Shown one piece after another: positions 42,994-51,903 of a stretch of DNA of 64,000 nucleotides. The DNA comes from Chryseosolibacter sp964493505. Its GTDB lineage: Bacteria > Bacteroidota > Bacteroidia > Cytophagales > Cyclobacteriaceae. How positions within the stretch are numbered: the stretch's first letter is position 1; each line of letters starts with the position of its first letter. The notes under the pieces are model-generated. The model had not been told where the DNA came from, did no database searches, and was given only the letters and a program-made list of their open reading frames with translations. The translations under genes and the position numbers were made by a program. The stretch is taken from NCBI GenBank assembly GCA_964493505.1, contig CAZBNP010000006.1, positions 62,001-126,000 on the forward strand, given 5' to 3'.

Positions 42994-44820
42994 ATGACCG
43001 GAAGAGAATTGAGGAGCTTTTACGACCAGCGGAAAGCATCCTTTTCATCAGCGTTGGCATCGACAAACAAGAAAATCCGGCAGGTATCAAACCTGCGGCT
43101 TACCGTAGCCGTTTCTTTTATCCTGATCGCATATTTCGGGTTCAGCAATCACGCACTGCTCTACGCGCTGCTGCCCTTGCTGGCGCTGTTTGCCGTCCTG
43201 ATGCGCAAGCACAGCGGGTTGTTCAGCAACAAAACACACCTCGAGCGGCTTATCGACATCCAGAAATTCGAGTTATACACAATCGAAGGCGAGTTCTCCC
43301 ACAACAGTAACGGGGCGGAGTTCATCAACGTCCATCACCCATACAGTCATGATCTTGACGTCTTTGGAGAAGGGTCGTTGTTCCAATACATTAACCGAAG
43401 CAACACCCGTGAAGGGAAAGCCCTGATGGCAGAACGGCTTTCTGGGAAACCGGATTCCATCGAGACAGTCAGACGGTGGCAGGATGCAATTGCGGAACTT
43501 GCACGCAAACCGGATTTCCGGCAGGAAGTTCAGGCATTGAGCATGCAAATTGATGAACAGCCGGCTGACCGGCGCCAGCTTGAACAGTGGCTGACAGAGC
43601 CATCCTTTGTATATGGGAAAAATATCTACCGCCTGCTGCTTACTGTATTTCCACCGATTACGGTGATACTGGTAGTTCTCGCTTTTTTCATCGAAGGTCT
43701 TTCTCCCTTCGCGATTCTCGCTGCCGGATTTCAATGGGTATTTCTCGGCTTCCATCTCAAACGCATCAACCAGTTTCACCAGCAGATCGGCTACAAGAAA
43801 AATGCGCTGGAAAAATATGCCCGGATACTCAACTGCGTCAGCCAGGAGAACCACACCTCCCCTGTCATGCAGGCAATCGGAAAGCGCGCAGGTGTGGGCG
43901 GTGACGCAGTGGAGAAACTCGCTGCACTGGTGCGGGCATTCGATGCGCGTTCAAACAGCATGACGAACCTGGTGGTAAACAGCTTGCTCCTATACGATCT
44001 TCAATGTGTATACCGTCTCGAAAAATGGAAATCAGGTAACGCACCTCAGCTGATCAACTGGCTTGACACGATTAAGGAGACTGAGACGCTGTGCAGTTTC
44101 GCTACGTTTGCCTTCAATAATCCACAATTCATTTTCCCGGCTCTCAACGAAGAACGTGTCCTCGAGGCAACGGGGCTTGGCCATCCACTACTGCTGAACG
44201 ATGCGCGTGTCGCCAACGACGTATCGCTCGGCCGCGATGCATCGGTCATGATCATCACCGGCGCGAATATGGCGGGCAAGAGTACGTTCCTCCGCACGCT
44301 GGGAGCGAATGTAGTACTCGCCCTGGCAGGAGCACCGGTATGCGCGGTGGAGTTTACCTGTCCTTTTCTCGACTTGCGCACCGGGATGCGGACGGCCGAC
44401 TCGCTAAAAGAAAACCAGAGCTACTTCTACGCAGAGTTGGATCGCCTTAAGTCGATCATGGATGAACTGCGCAGTGGCAAACCGCTTTTTATACTACTGG
44501 ACGAAATACTAAAAGGTACGAACTCCAATGACAAACAGGCGGGCTCCGTTGCATTGATCAGCCAGCTCGTCGATCAACCCTGCCTTGTCGCCATTGCAAC
44601 GCACGACCTCGCGCTCGGCGAGATGGAGAATACGTTTCACGGAAAAATCATCAATTACTCCTTTGAAGCAAATATTAAGAACGATCAGTTGTCGTTCGAT
44701 TACAAATTGAAGCGCGGTGTCGCACAGACCATGAATGCGACGTTCCTGATGAGGAAGATGGGAATTATCGGGGATAGAGGTACTGGGCTGCCGCCATTTG
44801 CATCAATTCCGGGTCAGTGA
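42994..44820 (+). CDS. membrane-anchored MutS-family ATPase
   Basis: This 608-residue protein couples a MutS-type ATPase to membrane helices. Two hydrophobic hairpins lie near residues 36-69 (LTVAVSFILIAYFGF, ALLYALLPLLALFAVLM) and 212-254 (LLLTVFPPITVILVVLAFFI, FAILAAGFQWVFLGF). The lever/clamp-like middle leads to the C-terminal ATPase with Walker A ITGANMAGKSTFL, the TGMRTADSLKENQSYFYAEL segment, Walker B FILLDEILKGTNS and the ATHDLALGEME His loop. No MutS mismatch-recognition domain I is present, so it is not ordinary mismatch repair. A GTG at 42988 is an alternative start. Role unknown. It overlaps the convergent cysteine desulfurase gene by 18 bases. Confidence 0.88.
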   Translation: MTGRELRSFYDQRKASFSSALASTNKKIRQVSNLRLTVAVSFILIAYFGFSNHALLYALLPLLALFAVLMRKHSGLFSNKTHLERLIDIQKFELYTIEGEFSHNSNGAEFINVHHPYSHDLDVFGEGSLFQYINRSNTREGKALMAERLSGKPDSIETVRRWQDAIAELARKPDFRQEVQALSMQIDEQPADRRQLEQWLTEPSFVYGKNIYRLLLTVFPPITVILVVLAFFIEGLSPFAILAAGFQWVFLGFHLKRINQFHQQIGYKKNALEKYARILNCVSQENHTSPVMQAIGKRAGVGGDAVEKLAALVRAFDARSNSMTNLVVNSLLLYDLQCVYRLEKWKSGNAPQLINWLDTIKETETLCSFATFAFNNPQFIFPALNEERVLEATGLGHPLLLNDARVANDVSLGRDASVMIITGANMAGKSTFLRTLGANVVLALAGAPVCAVEFTCPFLDLRTGMRTADSLKENQSYFYAELDRLKSIMDELRSGKPLFILLDEILKGTNSNDKQAGSVALISQLVDQPCLVAIATHDLALGEMENTFHGKIINYSFEANIKNDQLSFDYKLKRGVAQTMNATFLMRKMGIIGDRGTGLPPFASIPGQ

Positions 44821-45936
44821 AGCTAAATTAACTACTGCTGCGTCGATATCTTCGGGGGTGTTATACTTACTGAATGAGAACCGGACGGCGCCGCGTTTCG
44901 AGCCGGGATAAAGTGCTCCCAGCACATGTGATCCCTGCGTCGCTCCGCTGGAACACGCGCTCCCCCCCGACGCTGAAATACCCTGCAGATCGAGATTGAA
45001 CAACAGCATGTTGTTTTCGTCCGACTCCGGCAGACTAACATTCAAAACAGTGTAAAGACTTCGTTCGACGTTCGCTGAATCCCCGTGGAAATCAACTCCG
45101 GGAATCGCGTCGCGTAACTTTGAAATCATTCGCGCCTTCAGGCCCCCAATGTATTCAGCGTGTTCGTCCATGTTGCGATAGGCTATCTCCAGCGCTTTCG
45201 CCAGTCCTGCAATACCGTAGACATTCTCGGTTCCCCCACGCATATTTCTCTCCTGAGCTCCTCCGTAAACAAGAGGCGCGACCTTCCTGTCCTTCCGCAG
45301 AAACATAAAGCCCACACCCTTCGGTCCGTGAAATTTGTGCGCGGCGGCTGCCATGCCGTGGACCCTGAGCTCCTTAAGATCATGCCTGTAGTGCCCGACC
45401 GATTGTACCGTATCCGAATGAAAGTATGCCTTGTACTGTTCCGCCAATGCGGCGACACGACCGATGTCCAGCAGGTTGCCGATTTCATTGTTGGCATGCA
45501 TGAGCGATATCATGGCATTGTCATGGGATTGAAGCAACTGCTCCAGGTGCTCCATGTCAACATGCCCCTTGTCATCGAGGTCGACCATGTGAATAGTCAC
45601 GCCGGCATTCTTAGAAAGGTGTTCGAGCGTATGCATCACCGCGTGATGTTCAATCGGTGACGTGATGACATCTTTTATGCCGTACGTATAGACCGCGCCG
45701 GTCAGGATCGCATTGTCAGCCTCCGTACCCCCCGATGTGAACAGAATTTCACCCGGTGTGCAGTTGAGGAGCTCAGCGATCTTTTTGCGCGCTGATTCAA
45801 TAGCCGTCCGCGCTTTGCGGCCATGAGAATGAGTAGACGAGGGGTTGCCAAAATCCTCAAGCATGAATGGCTTCATCGCCTCAAACACCTCAGGGTCAAT
45901 CGGTGTCGTGGCAGCGTTGTCCAGATAGATGTTCAT
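44803..45936 (-). CDS. cysteine desulfurase (IscS/NifS class)
   Basis: This 377-residue PLP enzyme removes sulfur from cysteine for iron-sulfur clusters and tRNA thiolation. It starts IYLDNAATTPIDPEVFEAM and has LFTSGGTEADNAILTG, the Schiff-base lysine in AAAHKFHGPKGVGFMFL and the active-site cysteine in SGGSACSSGATQGSHVLGAL. The last is of the long-loop, class I type. The frame is open to 45963, but the ATG at 45936 begins the family and lies four bases after the glmM stop. No iscU or sufE is adjacent; the Nfu carrier at 21.5 kb is a likely functional partner. Confidence 0.94.
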   Translation of the reverse strand: MNIYLDNAATTPIDPEVFEAMKPFMLEDFGNPSSTHSHGRKARTAIESARKKIAELLNCTPGEILFTSGGTEADNAILTGAVYTYGIKDVITSPIEHHAVMHTLEHLSKNAGVTIHMVDLDDKGHVDMEHLEQLLQSHDNAMISLMHANNEIGNLLDIGRVAALAEQYKAYFHSDTVQSVGHYRHDLKELRVHGMAAAAHKFHGPKGVGFMFLRKDRKVAPLVYGGAQERNMRGGTENVYGIAGLAKALEIAYRNMDEHAEYIGGLKARMISKLRDAIPGVDFHGDSANVERSLYTVLNVSLPESDENNMLLFNLDLQGISASGGSACSSGATQGSHVLGALYPGSKRGAVRFSFSKYNTPEDIDAAVVNLASLTRN

Positions 45937-45940
45937 CGGC

Positions 45941-47344
45941 TCATTTCTGTAATTTTTCGGCAATAATTTCTTTTATATCTGTTATGATCTTTCTCGCCAG
46001 ATTGTCGGCTTTGGTTTCAAGGTCCGATTCCGCGTAGATACGGATAATGGGTTCGGTGTTAGATTTTCTCAAATGTACCCATTCGCGATTAAATTCTATC
46101 CTCACCCCATCGGTGGTATTTATGGGTTGCCGCTCGTATTTTTCTTTAATGTGTTCGAGAATTTTGTCGACGCTGATGTCGCGGGTGAGCTCGATCTTGT
46201 TCTTCGAAATGAAATAGCCGGGATACTTTTTCCGCAGCCGCAAGGCCGATAGCTGCGACTTGGCCAGGTGTGTAAGAAACAAGGCAATACCGACGAGCGC
46301 GTCTCTTCCGTAGTGCAGGTCGGGGTAAATGATCCCGCCATTCCCTTCGCCGCCGATAACCGCTTGCTTGTCTTTCATCAGGGCAACCACATGAGCCTCC
46401 CCTACCGCCGAGGCATAGTATTTTCCGCCGGCCTTTTCGGTAATGTCCCGCAAGGCGCGCGTACTCGAAAGGTTTGACACTGTGTTTCCATTCTTAACAG
46501 GGCCGGCGTTTAACACATAGTCGGCCACCGCTACCAGTGTATATTCTTCACCGAAGGGAGACCCGTCCTCACAAACGAAGGCGAGACGATCGACGTCAGG
46601 GTCGACGACGATACCGAGGTCGTAGTTTCCGTTTACCACCTCGCGGCTGATATCGGTGAGGTGTTCAGGAAGTGGTTCAGGGTTGTGAGGAAAATGCCCG
46701 GTCGGTTCACAATACAATTCCTTGACCGTCACCCCGAGGTAATCGAGCAGCATCGGCACCGCAATACCGCCGGTTGAATTTACCGCATCGACCACTACTT
46801 TGAAGCCGCGGTCGCGAATAGCGTCTTTGTCGACCAGCGGAAGCGCGAGGATATCGGCGATGTGTTTCTGGATATAGCCCTCCTTCTTCTCGTATTTACC
46901 CAGGCGAGTGACTTGCGCGAATTCAAATTCTTCGTTTTCGGCGATACGCAAAACCTCCTCGCCATCAGGCCCGGAGATAAACTCGCCTTTCTCATTCAGC
47001 AATTTCAGGGCATTCCACTGTGCAGGGTTGTGGCTGGCGGTCAGGATGATACCGCCCGACGCCTTTTCCGCCGTAACGGCTATCTCTACGGTAGGTGTTG
47101 TCGACAGTCCCAGGTCAATGACATCGATGCCCAGCCCCTGTAGTGTTGCACACACCAGGTTACTGACCATTTCGCCGGAAATGCGTGCATCCCGCCCTAC
47201 CACAATGCGCTTCTCCCCCGGCCTTTTTGCCATCCACGTGCCAAATGCCGCTGTGAATTTAACAATATCGACAGGTGTCAGGTTGTCGCCTGTTCTTCCT
47301 CCTATCGTTCCGCGTATTCCTGAAATAGACTTGATTAATGTCAC
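45941..47344 (-). CDS. glmM: phosphoglucosamine mutase (GlmM type)
   Basis: This 467-residue phosphohexose mutase converts glucosamine-6-phosphate to glucosamine-1-phosphate for peptidoglycan and LPS precursors. Markers are SISGIRGTIGGRTGDNLTP, the phosphoserine loop GIILTASHNPAQWNALKLL (Ser 104), the metal-binding VVDPDVDRLAFV, the sugar-specificity GGEGNGGIIYPDLHYGRDA and the phosphate-binding RKSNTEPIIRIYAES. The short-N-terminus archaeal-like form is the one I know as GlmM in Bacteroidota; phosphomannomutase activity is the alternative. It has a TAGATTTG element 22 bases upstream, and the cysteine desulfurase gene begins four bases after its stop. Confidence 0.9.
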   Translation of the reverse strand: MTLIKSISGIRGTIGGRTGDNLTPVDIVKFTAAFGTWMAKRPGEKRIVVGRDARISGEMVSNLVCATLQGLGIDVIDLGLSTTPTVEIAVTAEKASGGIILTASHNPAQWNALKLLNEKGEFISGPDGEEVLRIAENEEFEFAQVTRLGKYEKKEGYIQKHIADILALPLVDKDAIRDRGFKVVVDAVNSTGGIAVPMLLDYLGVTVKELYCEPTGHFPHNPEPLPEHLTDISREVVNGNYDLGIVVDPDVDRLAFVCEDGSPFGEEYTLVAVADYVLNAGPVKNGNTVSNLSSTRALRDITEKAGGKYYASAVGEAHVVALMKDKQAVIGGEGNGGIIYPDLHYGRDALVGIALFLTHLAKSQLSALRLRKKYPGYFISKNKIELTRDISVDKILEHIKEKYERQPINTTDGVRIEFNREWVHLRKSNTEPIIRIYAESDLETKADNLARKIITDIKEIIAEKLQK

Positions 47345-47366
47345 TGGCTTGTGGTTTTAGAGACGG

Positions 47367-47374
47367 CAAATCTA
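47367..47374 (-). promoter_or_regulatory. -7 promoter element of glmM
   Basis: The minus strand reads TAGATTTG, an exact TAnnTTTG match, ending 22 bases before the ATG at 47344. Confidence 0.5.
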
Positions 47375-47408
47375 AGAAGTTTACGGGATTTATTACCTTG
47401 AACCCGCT

Positions 47409-48221
47409 ATGAAGAAACCCGTTGTCATACCCGATCTGAATCGGAAGGAAAAGCTACAGGCATTTGACCGACTGCTGACGATCATGGACGAACTCCGCGA
47501 GAATTGTCCCTGGGATAAGAAGCAAACGCTTGAAAGTCTCCGTCATCTCACTATTGAAGAAACGTATGAACTGTCGGATGCTATCCTCGACGGCGATCTG
47601 CAGGAAATAAAAAAAGAAATCGGAGATCTGATGTTGCACCTGGTCTTCTATTCGCGCATTGCTTCCGAAAGCAACGCCTTCGATATCACCGATGTCTTAC
47701 ACGGGATCAGCGATAAGCTTATCGCGCGACACCCGCACGTCTACGGCGACGCCGTGGCAGAGGACGAAGAGGCAGTAAAAGCGAACTGGGAAAAGCTCAA
47801 GCTGAAACACGGCAACAAGTCTGTACTGCAAGGCGTACCGAAAACGCTGCCTGCACTGGTAAAAGCCATACGCATTCAGGACAAGGCGCGGGGAGTCGGT
47901 TTCGACTGGGAGGACCGCGGGCAAGTCTGGGAAAAAGTAGAGGAAGAAATGCAAGAGTTCCGCGCAGAGTTTAACGTGGGAGAGGCAACCTCCATCAACC
48001 GCGACAAAGCCATGTCCGAATTTGGCGACTTGCTGTTTTCGCTCGTCAACTATGCACGGTTTATAGATATCGATCCCGAAGAAGCCCTTGAGCGGACGAA
48101 CAAGAAATTCATCAAGCGATTTCAGTATCTCGAAAGCGAATCCGCAAAAGACGGCAAGAAGCTCGGCGAGATGACGCTGGCAGAGATGGATGAGTATTGG
48201 AACAGGGCGAAAGGTGTCTAG
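47409..48221 (+). CDS. mazG: nucleoside triphosphate pyrophosphohydrolase MazG
   Basis: This 270-residue enzyme hydrolyses NTPs and dNTPs to the monophosphate and pyrophosphate, clearing aberrant nucleotides. The two MazG helical units are visible. The first has CPWDKKQTLESLRHLTIEET with YELSDAI and EIGDLMLHLVFYSRIA; the second has KARGVGFDWEDRGQVWEKVE, EEMQEFRAE and EFGDLLFSLVNYARFI. The metal-binding Glu/Asp residues are in place in each. The C-terminus (LAEMDEYWNRAKGV) is the normal family end, so its stop at 48221 is intact even though an RHS remnant begins directly after it on the other strand. Confidence 0.95.
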   Translation: MKKPVVIPDLNRKEKLQAFDRLLTIMDELRENCPWDKKQTLESLRHLTIEETYELSDAILDGDLQEIKKEIGDLMLHLVFYSRIASESNAFDITDVLHGISDKLIARHPHVYGDAVAEDEEAVKANWEKLKLKHGNKSVLQGVPKTLPALVKAIRIQDKARGVGFDWEDRGQVWEKVEEEMQEFRAEFNVGEATSINRDKAMSEFGDLLFSLVNYARFIDIDPEEALERTNKKFIKRFQYLESESAKDGKKLGEMTLAEMDEYWNRAKGV

Positions 48222-51200
48222 GAGGGAATGGAAAACTCGCGGTGCTGGACCCAAATGATGGGCTGTCGATCACCAGGCCAGAGGACGTTGTCCCATTGGC
48301 AATTTGCGTTGCAATAGCGCTGAGAAGACTGACTATATCAGGATTGGTCTCATTCCGGCCGATGTACTTGGCGTACACCTCAGCCCTGACCGTATCCCCA
48401 GGCATCACGCTCAAAGACCGACCGAGGCCGTATATCTCGTTAGTTCCGCCACTCAGACGCTGGGCATACCCCGGCGTAGTCGTCGGAGATATCCCTTTAC
48501 TGCGATCGAGGAGATACGATTGGACTTTCCGCGCATTGCCATATCGAACGAAGGTCGCGTATTCTTCATCCGAGTTTTCCGGCTCCAGTGTCCCGGTCCC
48601 CAATTCAGTGTCGGACTTCGTAGTAAACGTCAACCGTACATTGCCCAGGTGGTCTTTCAGGTGATACTGGTATTCTGGCTCCTCCCCGGTCATCAACACG
48701 CGCCCTTCCTCGTGGCTGATAAACTTCAGGGTGTCGTTCTCGTAGAAAAACCCGATAGCTATCGGGTCGCCTACATAATCAGTTTCTTTAGTTAAGGCGC
48801 CGTCAATAACGGACTGCGCCAGCTTCCTTCCGGTGGCATCGTAAATATACCTTATGACCTGCGAGGTCGATTTCTGAACCTTTTCGGGCAGGTTGAGATA
48901 GTTATAACTAATGTTGTTGCCTGCGCCGCTGATACCCTTGTTCTTATCAAGAATCATATTGCCATTCTTGTCATATACGTACTCCCCCGACACGTTGTTT
49001 GTGAGCTCTGTAAATCCTGCCTGGCCTGGCACGCTCGGCACGGCATCGTCTATCCGGGTCACCTGATTGCCGGTATAAGTTACATAGTTCAGATCATCGA
49101 TCTGTCCGTACGCCGTCTCGCTCAGCTTTCCATAGCGCTGAAGCTTTTTGATGTTCCCATTCAGGTCATATCCGCTATTTGATCCATCCTTGATAGTCTC
49201 ATTATAACGACCATTGGCATTCGGGGCAGTGTGATTGGAATAATCAGCCTCGGTCAGGCGATTCATCGGATCGTACTCATAAGTATATGAGGATTCATCT
49301 CCCCCGGCGGTTCGCCAAGTCGTCTGGCTGATGTTGCCATTGAATTGAGCTCCGGTGCCACTAATCGTCGGGTCGTTGTATCTCAGATTAAACTGAAAAA
49401 GACCGTCAGGATTGATCGCCGGATCGTTGATGCTGGTAAGCCAACCCCGGATAGTATACCGGTAATCAACTGTCTGCGCGTAATCCGTTCCATTGCTGGA
49501 GTGAAGCCCTTTGTTGATGAGTTGTCCAAGTTCATTATAACGGTGCCTCGATAGAATAACAGCATCTTCGGCGTCTACTGTATGATAGGTATTCAAAAGT
49601 CTCCCGGCATGGTCGTAGTCGAATCGCTTGATTATCGAGTGCGTCTCTAAAGCAAACGAGGCGGTGACGTTGACAACTGTGGAAGCCTTGGAATTTAGCG
49701 AAATGTCAACCATTAGCGGAGTGGACGAACTCGTCAGGGAAGTATACACCAATGCATCGTTCCGGTAATAGTAAACAGTCGTCCCAACACGCGCGATTTT
49801 TAGGCGGTCATACATCTTGAATCCTCCACTAATCGTCGTTTTATTCGTACCATTCTCGTAGACCCGCAATACGCCGGTCGCAAGCAGGTAAAACGCGTAG
49901 TCTAGCGAGGTATGGTTTGCATCGGTATTCTGGTCGGACAGGCCGACCATCCGACCCAGATTGATCTCGGATGCCGTGAACTCCATCCACCCGTCCAGTC
50001 CGGCAGGTAACTGCTGAACGGATGCTGCTCCGGCATTCCAGCCCGCACTCCCAGTCTTATAGATTCGGTTGCCTTCCTCTTTCACGGCAACTTTGTCCTT
50101 CCAGGTTACCAGGGCCGTTGTGACCGTTGTCTTCGATATCAGTGTCTTCCCCGAGAAATCATACAGATTTGACACCCGGTCGATACCTCCCCGGTAATTT
50201 CCGCTGACATTTTGGATCAGACGGTACCGGTCGTCATAATAGTTTGCGGCGCTGAGCCAGACGTATCCGCTCCGAAGTCCGCCGTCGAGAACTTTGGTCT
50301 TGGTGCCGGTGATTTGTCCGATGATTCGTGGAAGTGCATCCTCCGGTTGCGTATACGCTGTCCCGTTTACAGTTTGCGCGAGTTCATCTGACAGGTAGGC
50401 ATACGCATCCGGCCAATCGTCCGCAAAGGCGTAGTTATCATAATAGGTCGCAGTCAGGTAGTGATCAGGATGTGCAGCCGTTCCGGTGGTGTAGATGGGG
50501 TATGAATAGTTGGAATACCCGTGAATATTTCCTTGGGCATCGCCGACATATTCCTCACTCCATTTGGCACCCGGCTTTTGATAATGAAGATTTACCACCT
50601 CTTGCATCTCCGCCTGCGTCAGATTGCTGCCCCCTGATGTCGCCGTATCTCTTATCCCTGTGAGCACAGGTCTGTTAAGCGCATCATACTTGATAAACGA
50701 CCATAGCTTCGAGGTGCCGTTGCGCTGATTGCCATCCTGCGTCAGCACCAGCCGGTCTCGTTTGTCGTACACCATGTATACAGGGTCGGCACCGGGTACT
50801 TTCTTTTCAACCATCCGTCTTCTTCCATCGTACTTGTATTGAAAGGCCCAGGTATCCAGGTCGCCGGTTCCCGCGGTCGTTGAGGGGTTATAAGAATCGT
50901 TTTGATAGATTTTGTAGGTCAACTCAGGGGGGAGCACATACCGCAAACTGCCAAAATCATCGTACACATAGTAGGTTTGTGCCCAGTGAGCCCGGTTGCT
51001 AAGCGAAAAGCCGGGTGTAGATGTGGAGACCGCCTGCACTTTCTTTAGAATGATCTGCCCAGACTTATTGGTGTACTCCCGAACCTCATTGCCCTCCTCG
51101 TCCTTCGTGCTGTTGACATACAGCTGCCCGGTTGCGTAGTAACCGCCTGTCTCAATGTAGCCTTCGAGCTGCCCGGCGCGTACCGGGTATCCCGATCCAT

Positions 51201-51582
51201 TGATCTCCCAGGCAATAATTTTCTCCTGTCCCGTGCTCGTTCCATGCCGGTTCACCAGGTACCCGTGCTGGATGAACCTGTCGTTGCTACGCCAGGCAGC
51301 ACCCGCTCCATATTGTTTATCGGGACGGTTTAGCGGTGAGGGCTCGAACACCGTCTCGGAATAAGGGTGGGTGTCCTGCGCTATCGTTGCGCTGGAATGG
51401 TTGTAAAAAATATACTGGTCACTGGTGGTGTAGCCGGGGTCATCCTTCTTGACAAAGTCCCTCTTGAACCACCCATTCTCTTCACCCGATACATACGGCA
51501 GATACTGGACCGCTTCTCTCCCAAACGCATCGTACGCAACGGGCTGCACCAGGCCGCACTCAACTTTTACCGAGATCATCAT
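48222..51582 (-). pseudogene. RHS/YD-repeat protein fragment truncated at both ends
   Basis: A frame of 1205 codons (48112-51729) codes for the middle of a DUF6443/RHS-type secreted protein: LVQPVAYDAFGREAVQYLPY at the start of recognisable homology near 51552, many YD-type repeats (YKYDGRRRMVEKKVPGADP, KYDALNRPVLTGIRD, YEYDPMNRLTEADYS, YDLNGNIKKLQRYGKL) and the RHS core YHLKDHLGNVRLTF. The signal peptide and the first part of DUF6443 are missing. Recognisable sequence ends at SSTASFPFPP, right at the mazG stop, after which the frame only reads mazG antisense. The toxin-like variable tip is absent. It has no credible start or promoter, and a terminator lies upstream of it. I treat it as a relic. 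Confidence 0.75.
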
Positions 51583-51600
51583 GGCTGTGTTGCGGAAAAC

Positions 51601-51645
51601 AAAAAAGCCCATCCGATCTCCTCCGCGGAAATCAGTGATGGGCTT
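51601..51645 (-). terminator. intrinsic terminator upstream of the RHS fragment
   Basis: On the minus strand AAGCCCATC (51645-51637) pairs perfectly with GATGGGCTT (51613-51605), followed by a run ending in six T residues (51606-51601). It points toward the RHS fragment, so minus-strand transcripts would stop before reaching it. The gene it once ended is gone. The loop is 23 bases and contains CCGCGG, which may fold further. Confidence 0.65.
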
Positions 51646-51737
51646 AGGACTAAGATAAAATGGTTTTTCTATTATTGCAAACAGCAAAGAATAAATGGCA
51701 GCCTGGTGTAAGGCAATATCCAACGACACAACCTTGG

Positions 51738-51772
51738 GGGTATTGGGTTTCGGGTTCTAGGTTCCAAGTTCC
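51738..51772. repeat. second heptamer cluster (5 degenerate units)
   Basis: Five consecutive 7-base units, GGGTATT, GGGTTTC, GGGTTCT, AGGTTCC and AAGTTCC, run from 51738 to 51772. They share the GGNTNNN frame and differ stepwise. The 7-base period is the same as in the array at 30048-30152. Confidence 0.6.
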
Positions 51773-51778
51773 GGAGAA

Positions 51779-51822
51779 GGGCTTGAAAGCCCGGGCAATT
51801 ATATCTTTCATCCCTCCGGGAT
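51779..51822. repeat. REP-like cluster of short palindromes
   Basis: Three small inverted repeats occur within 44 bases: GGGCTTGAAAGCCC (51779-51792), GCCCGGGC (51789-51796) and ATCCCTCCGGGAT (51810-51822). A further GCAG/CTGC stem is at 51828-51840. Read on the minus strand, the order (ATCCCGGAGGGAT, an AT-rich spacer with GAAAGATA, then GCCCGGGC and a CAAGCCC arm) resembles the REP-type intergenic elements I know from Bacteroidota genomes. The 250 bases from 51646 to the glyS promoter hold only this, the heptamer cluster and no gene. Confidence 0.55.
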
Positions 51823-51888
51823 TTGTGGCAGCAAAACTGCGATAGCAACCAGACGGCGATCGGTACCAAAACCTATCCCATATTTCCC

Positions 51889-51896
51889 TATATTTG
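51889..51896 (+). promoter_or_regulatory. -7 promoter element of glyS, seven bases from the ATG
   Basis: TATATTTG, an exact TAnnTTTG match, ends seven bases before the ATG at 51904. Transcription would begin close to the start codon, giving a leaderless or near-leaderless mRNA. It rules out the longer frame from 51823. Confidence 0.5.
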
Positions 51897-51903
51897 CCCC
51901 CCT

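Noticed and set aside
44803..47344. Complete isc/suf iron-sulfur operon around the cysteine desulfurase
   Set aside because: Only a desulfurase gene is present beside glmM; no iscU, sufB, sufC or sufD is seen.
48112..48221. C-terminal 36 codons of the RHS frame
   Set aside because: They are the antisense of the intact mazG 3' end, and RHS-like sequence stops at 48222.
51612..51729. N-terminal part of the long RHS frame as a signal peptide
   Set aside because: It runs through the terminator hairpin, lacks a signal-peptide pattern, and the RHS homology starts later.
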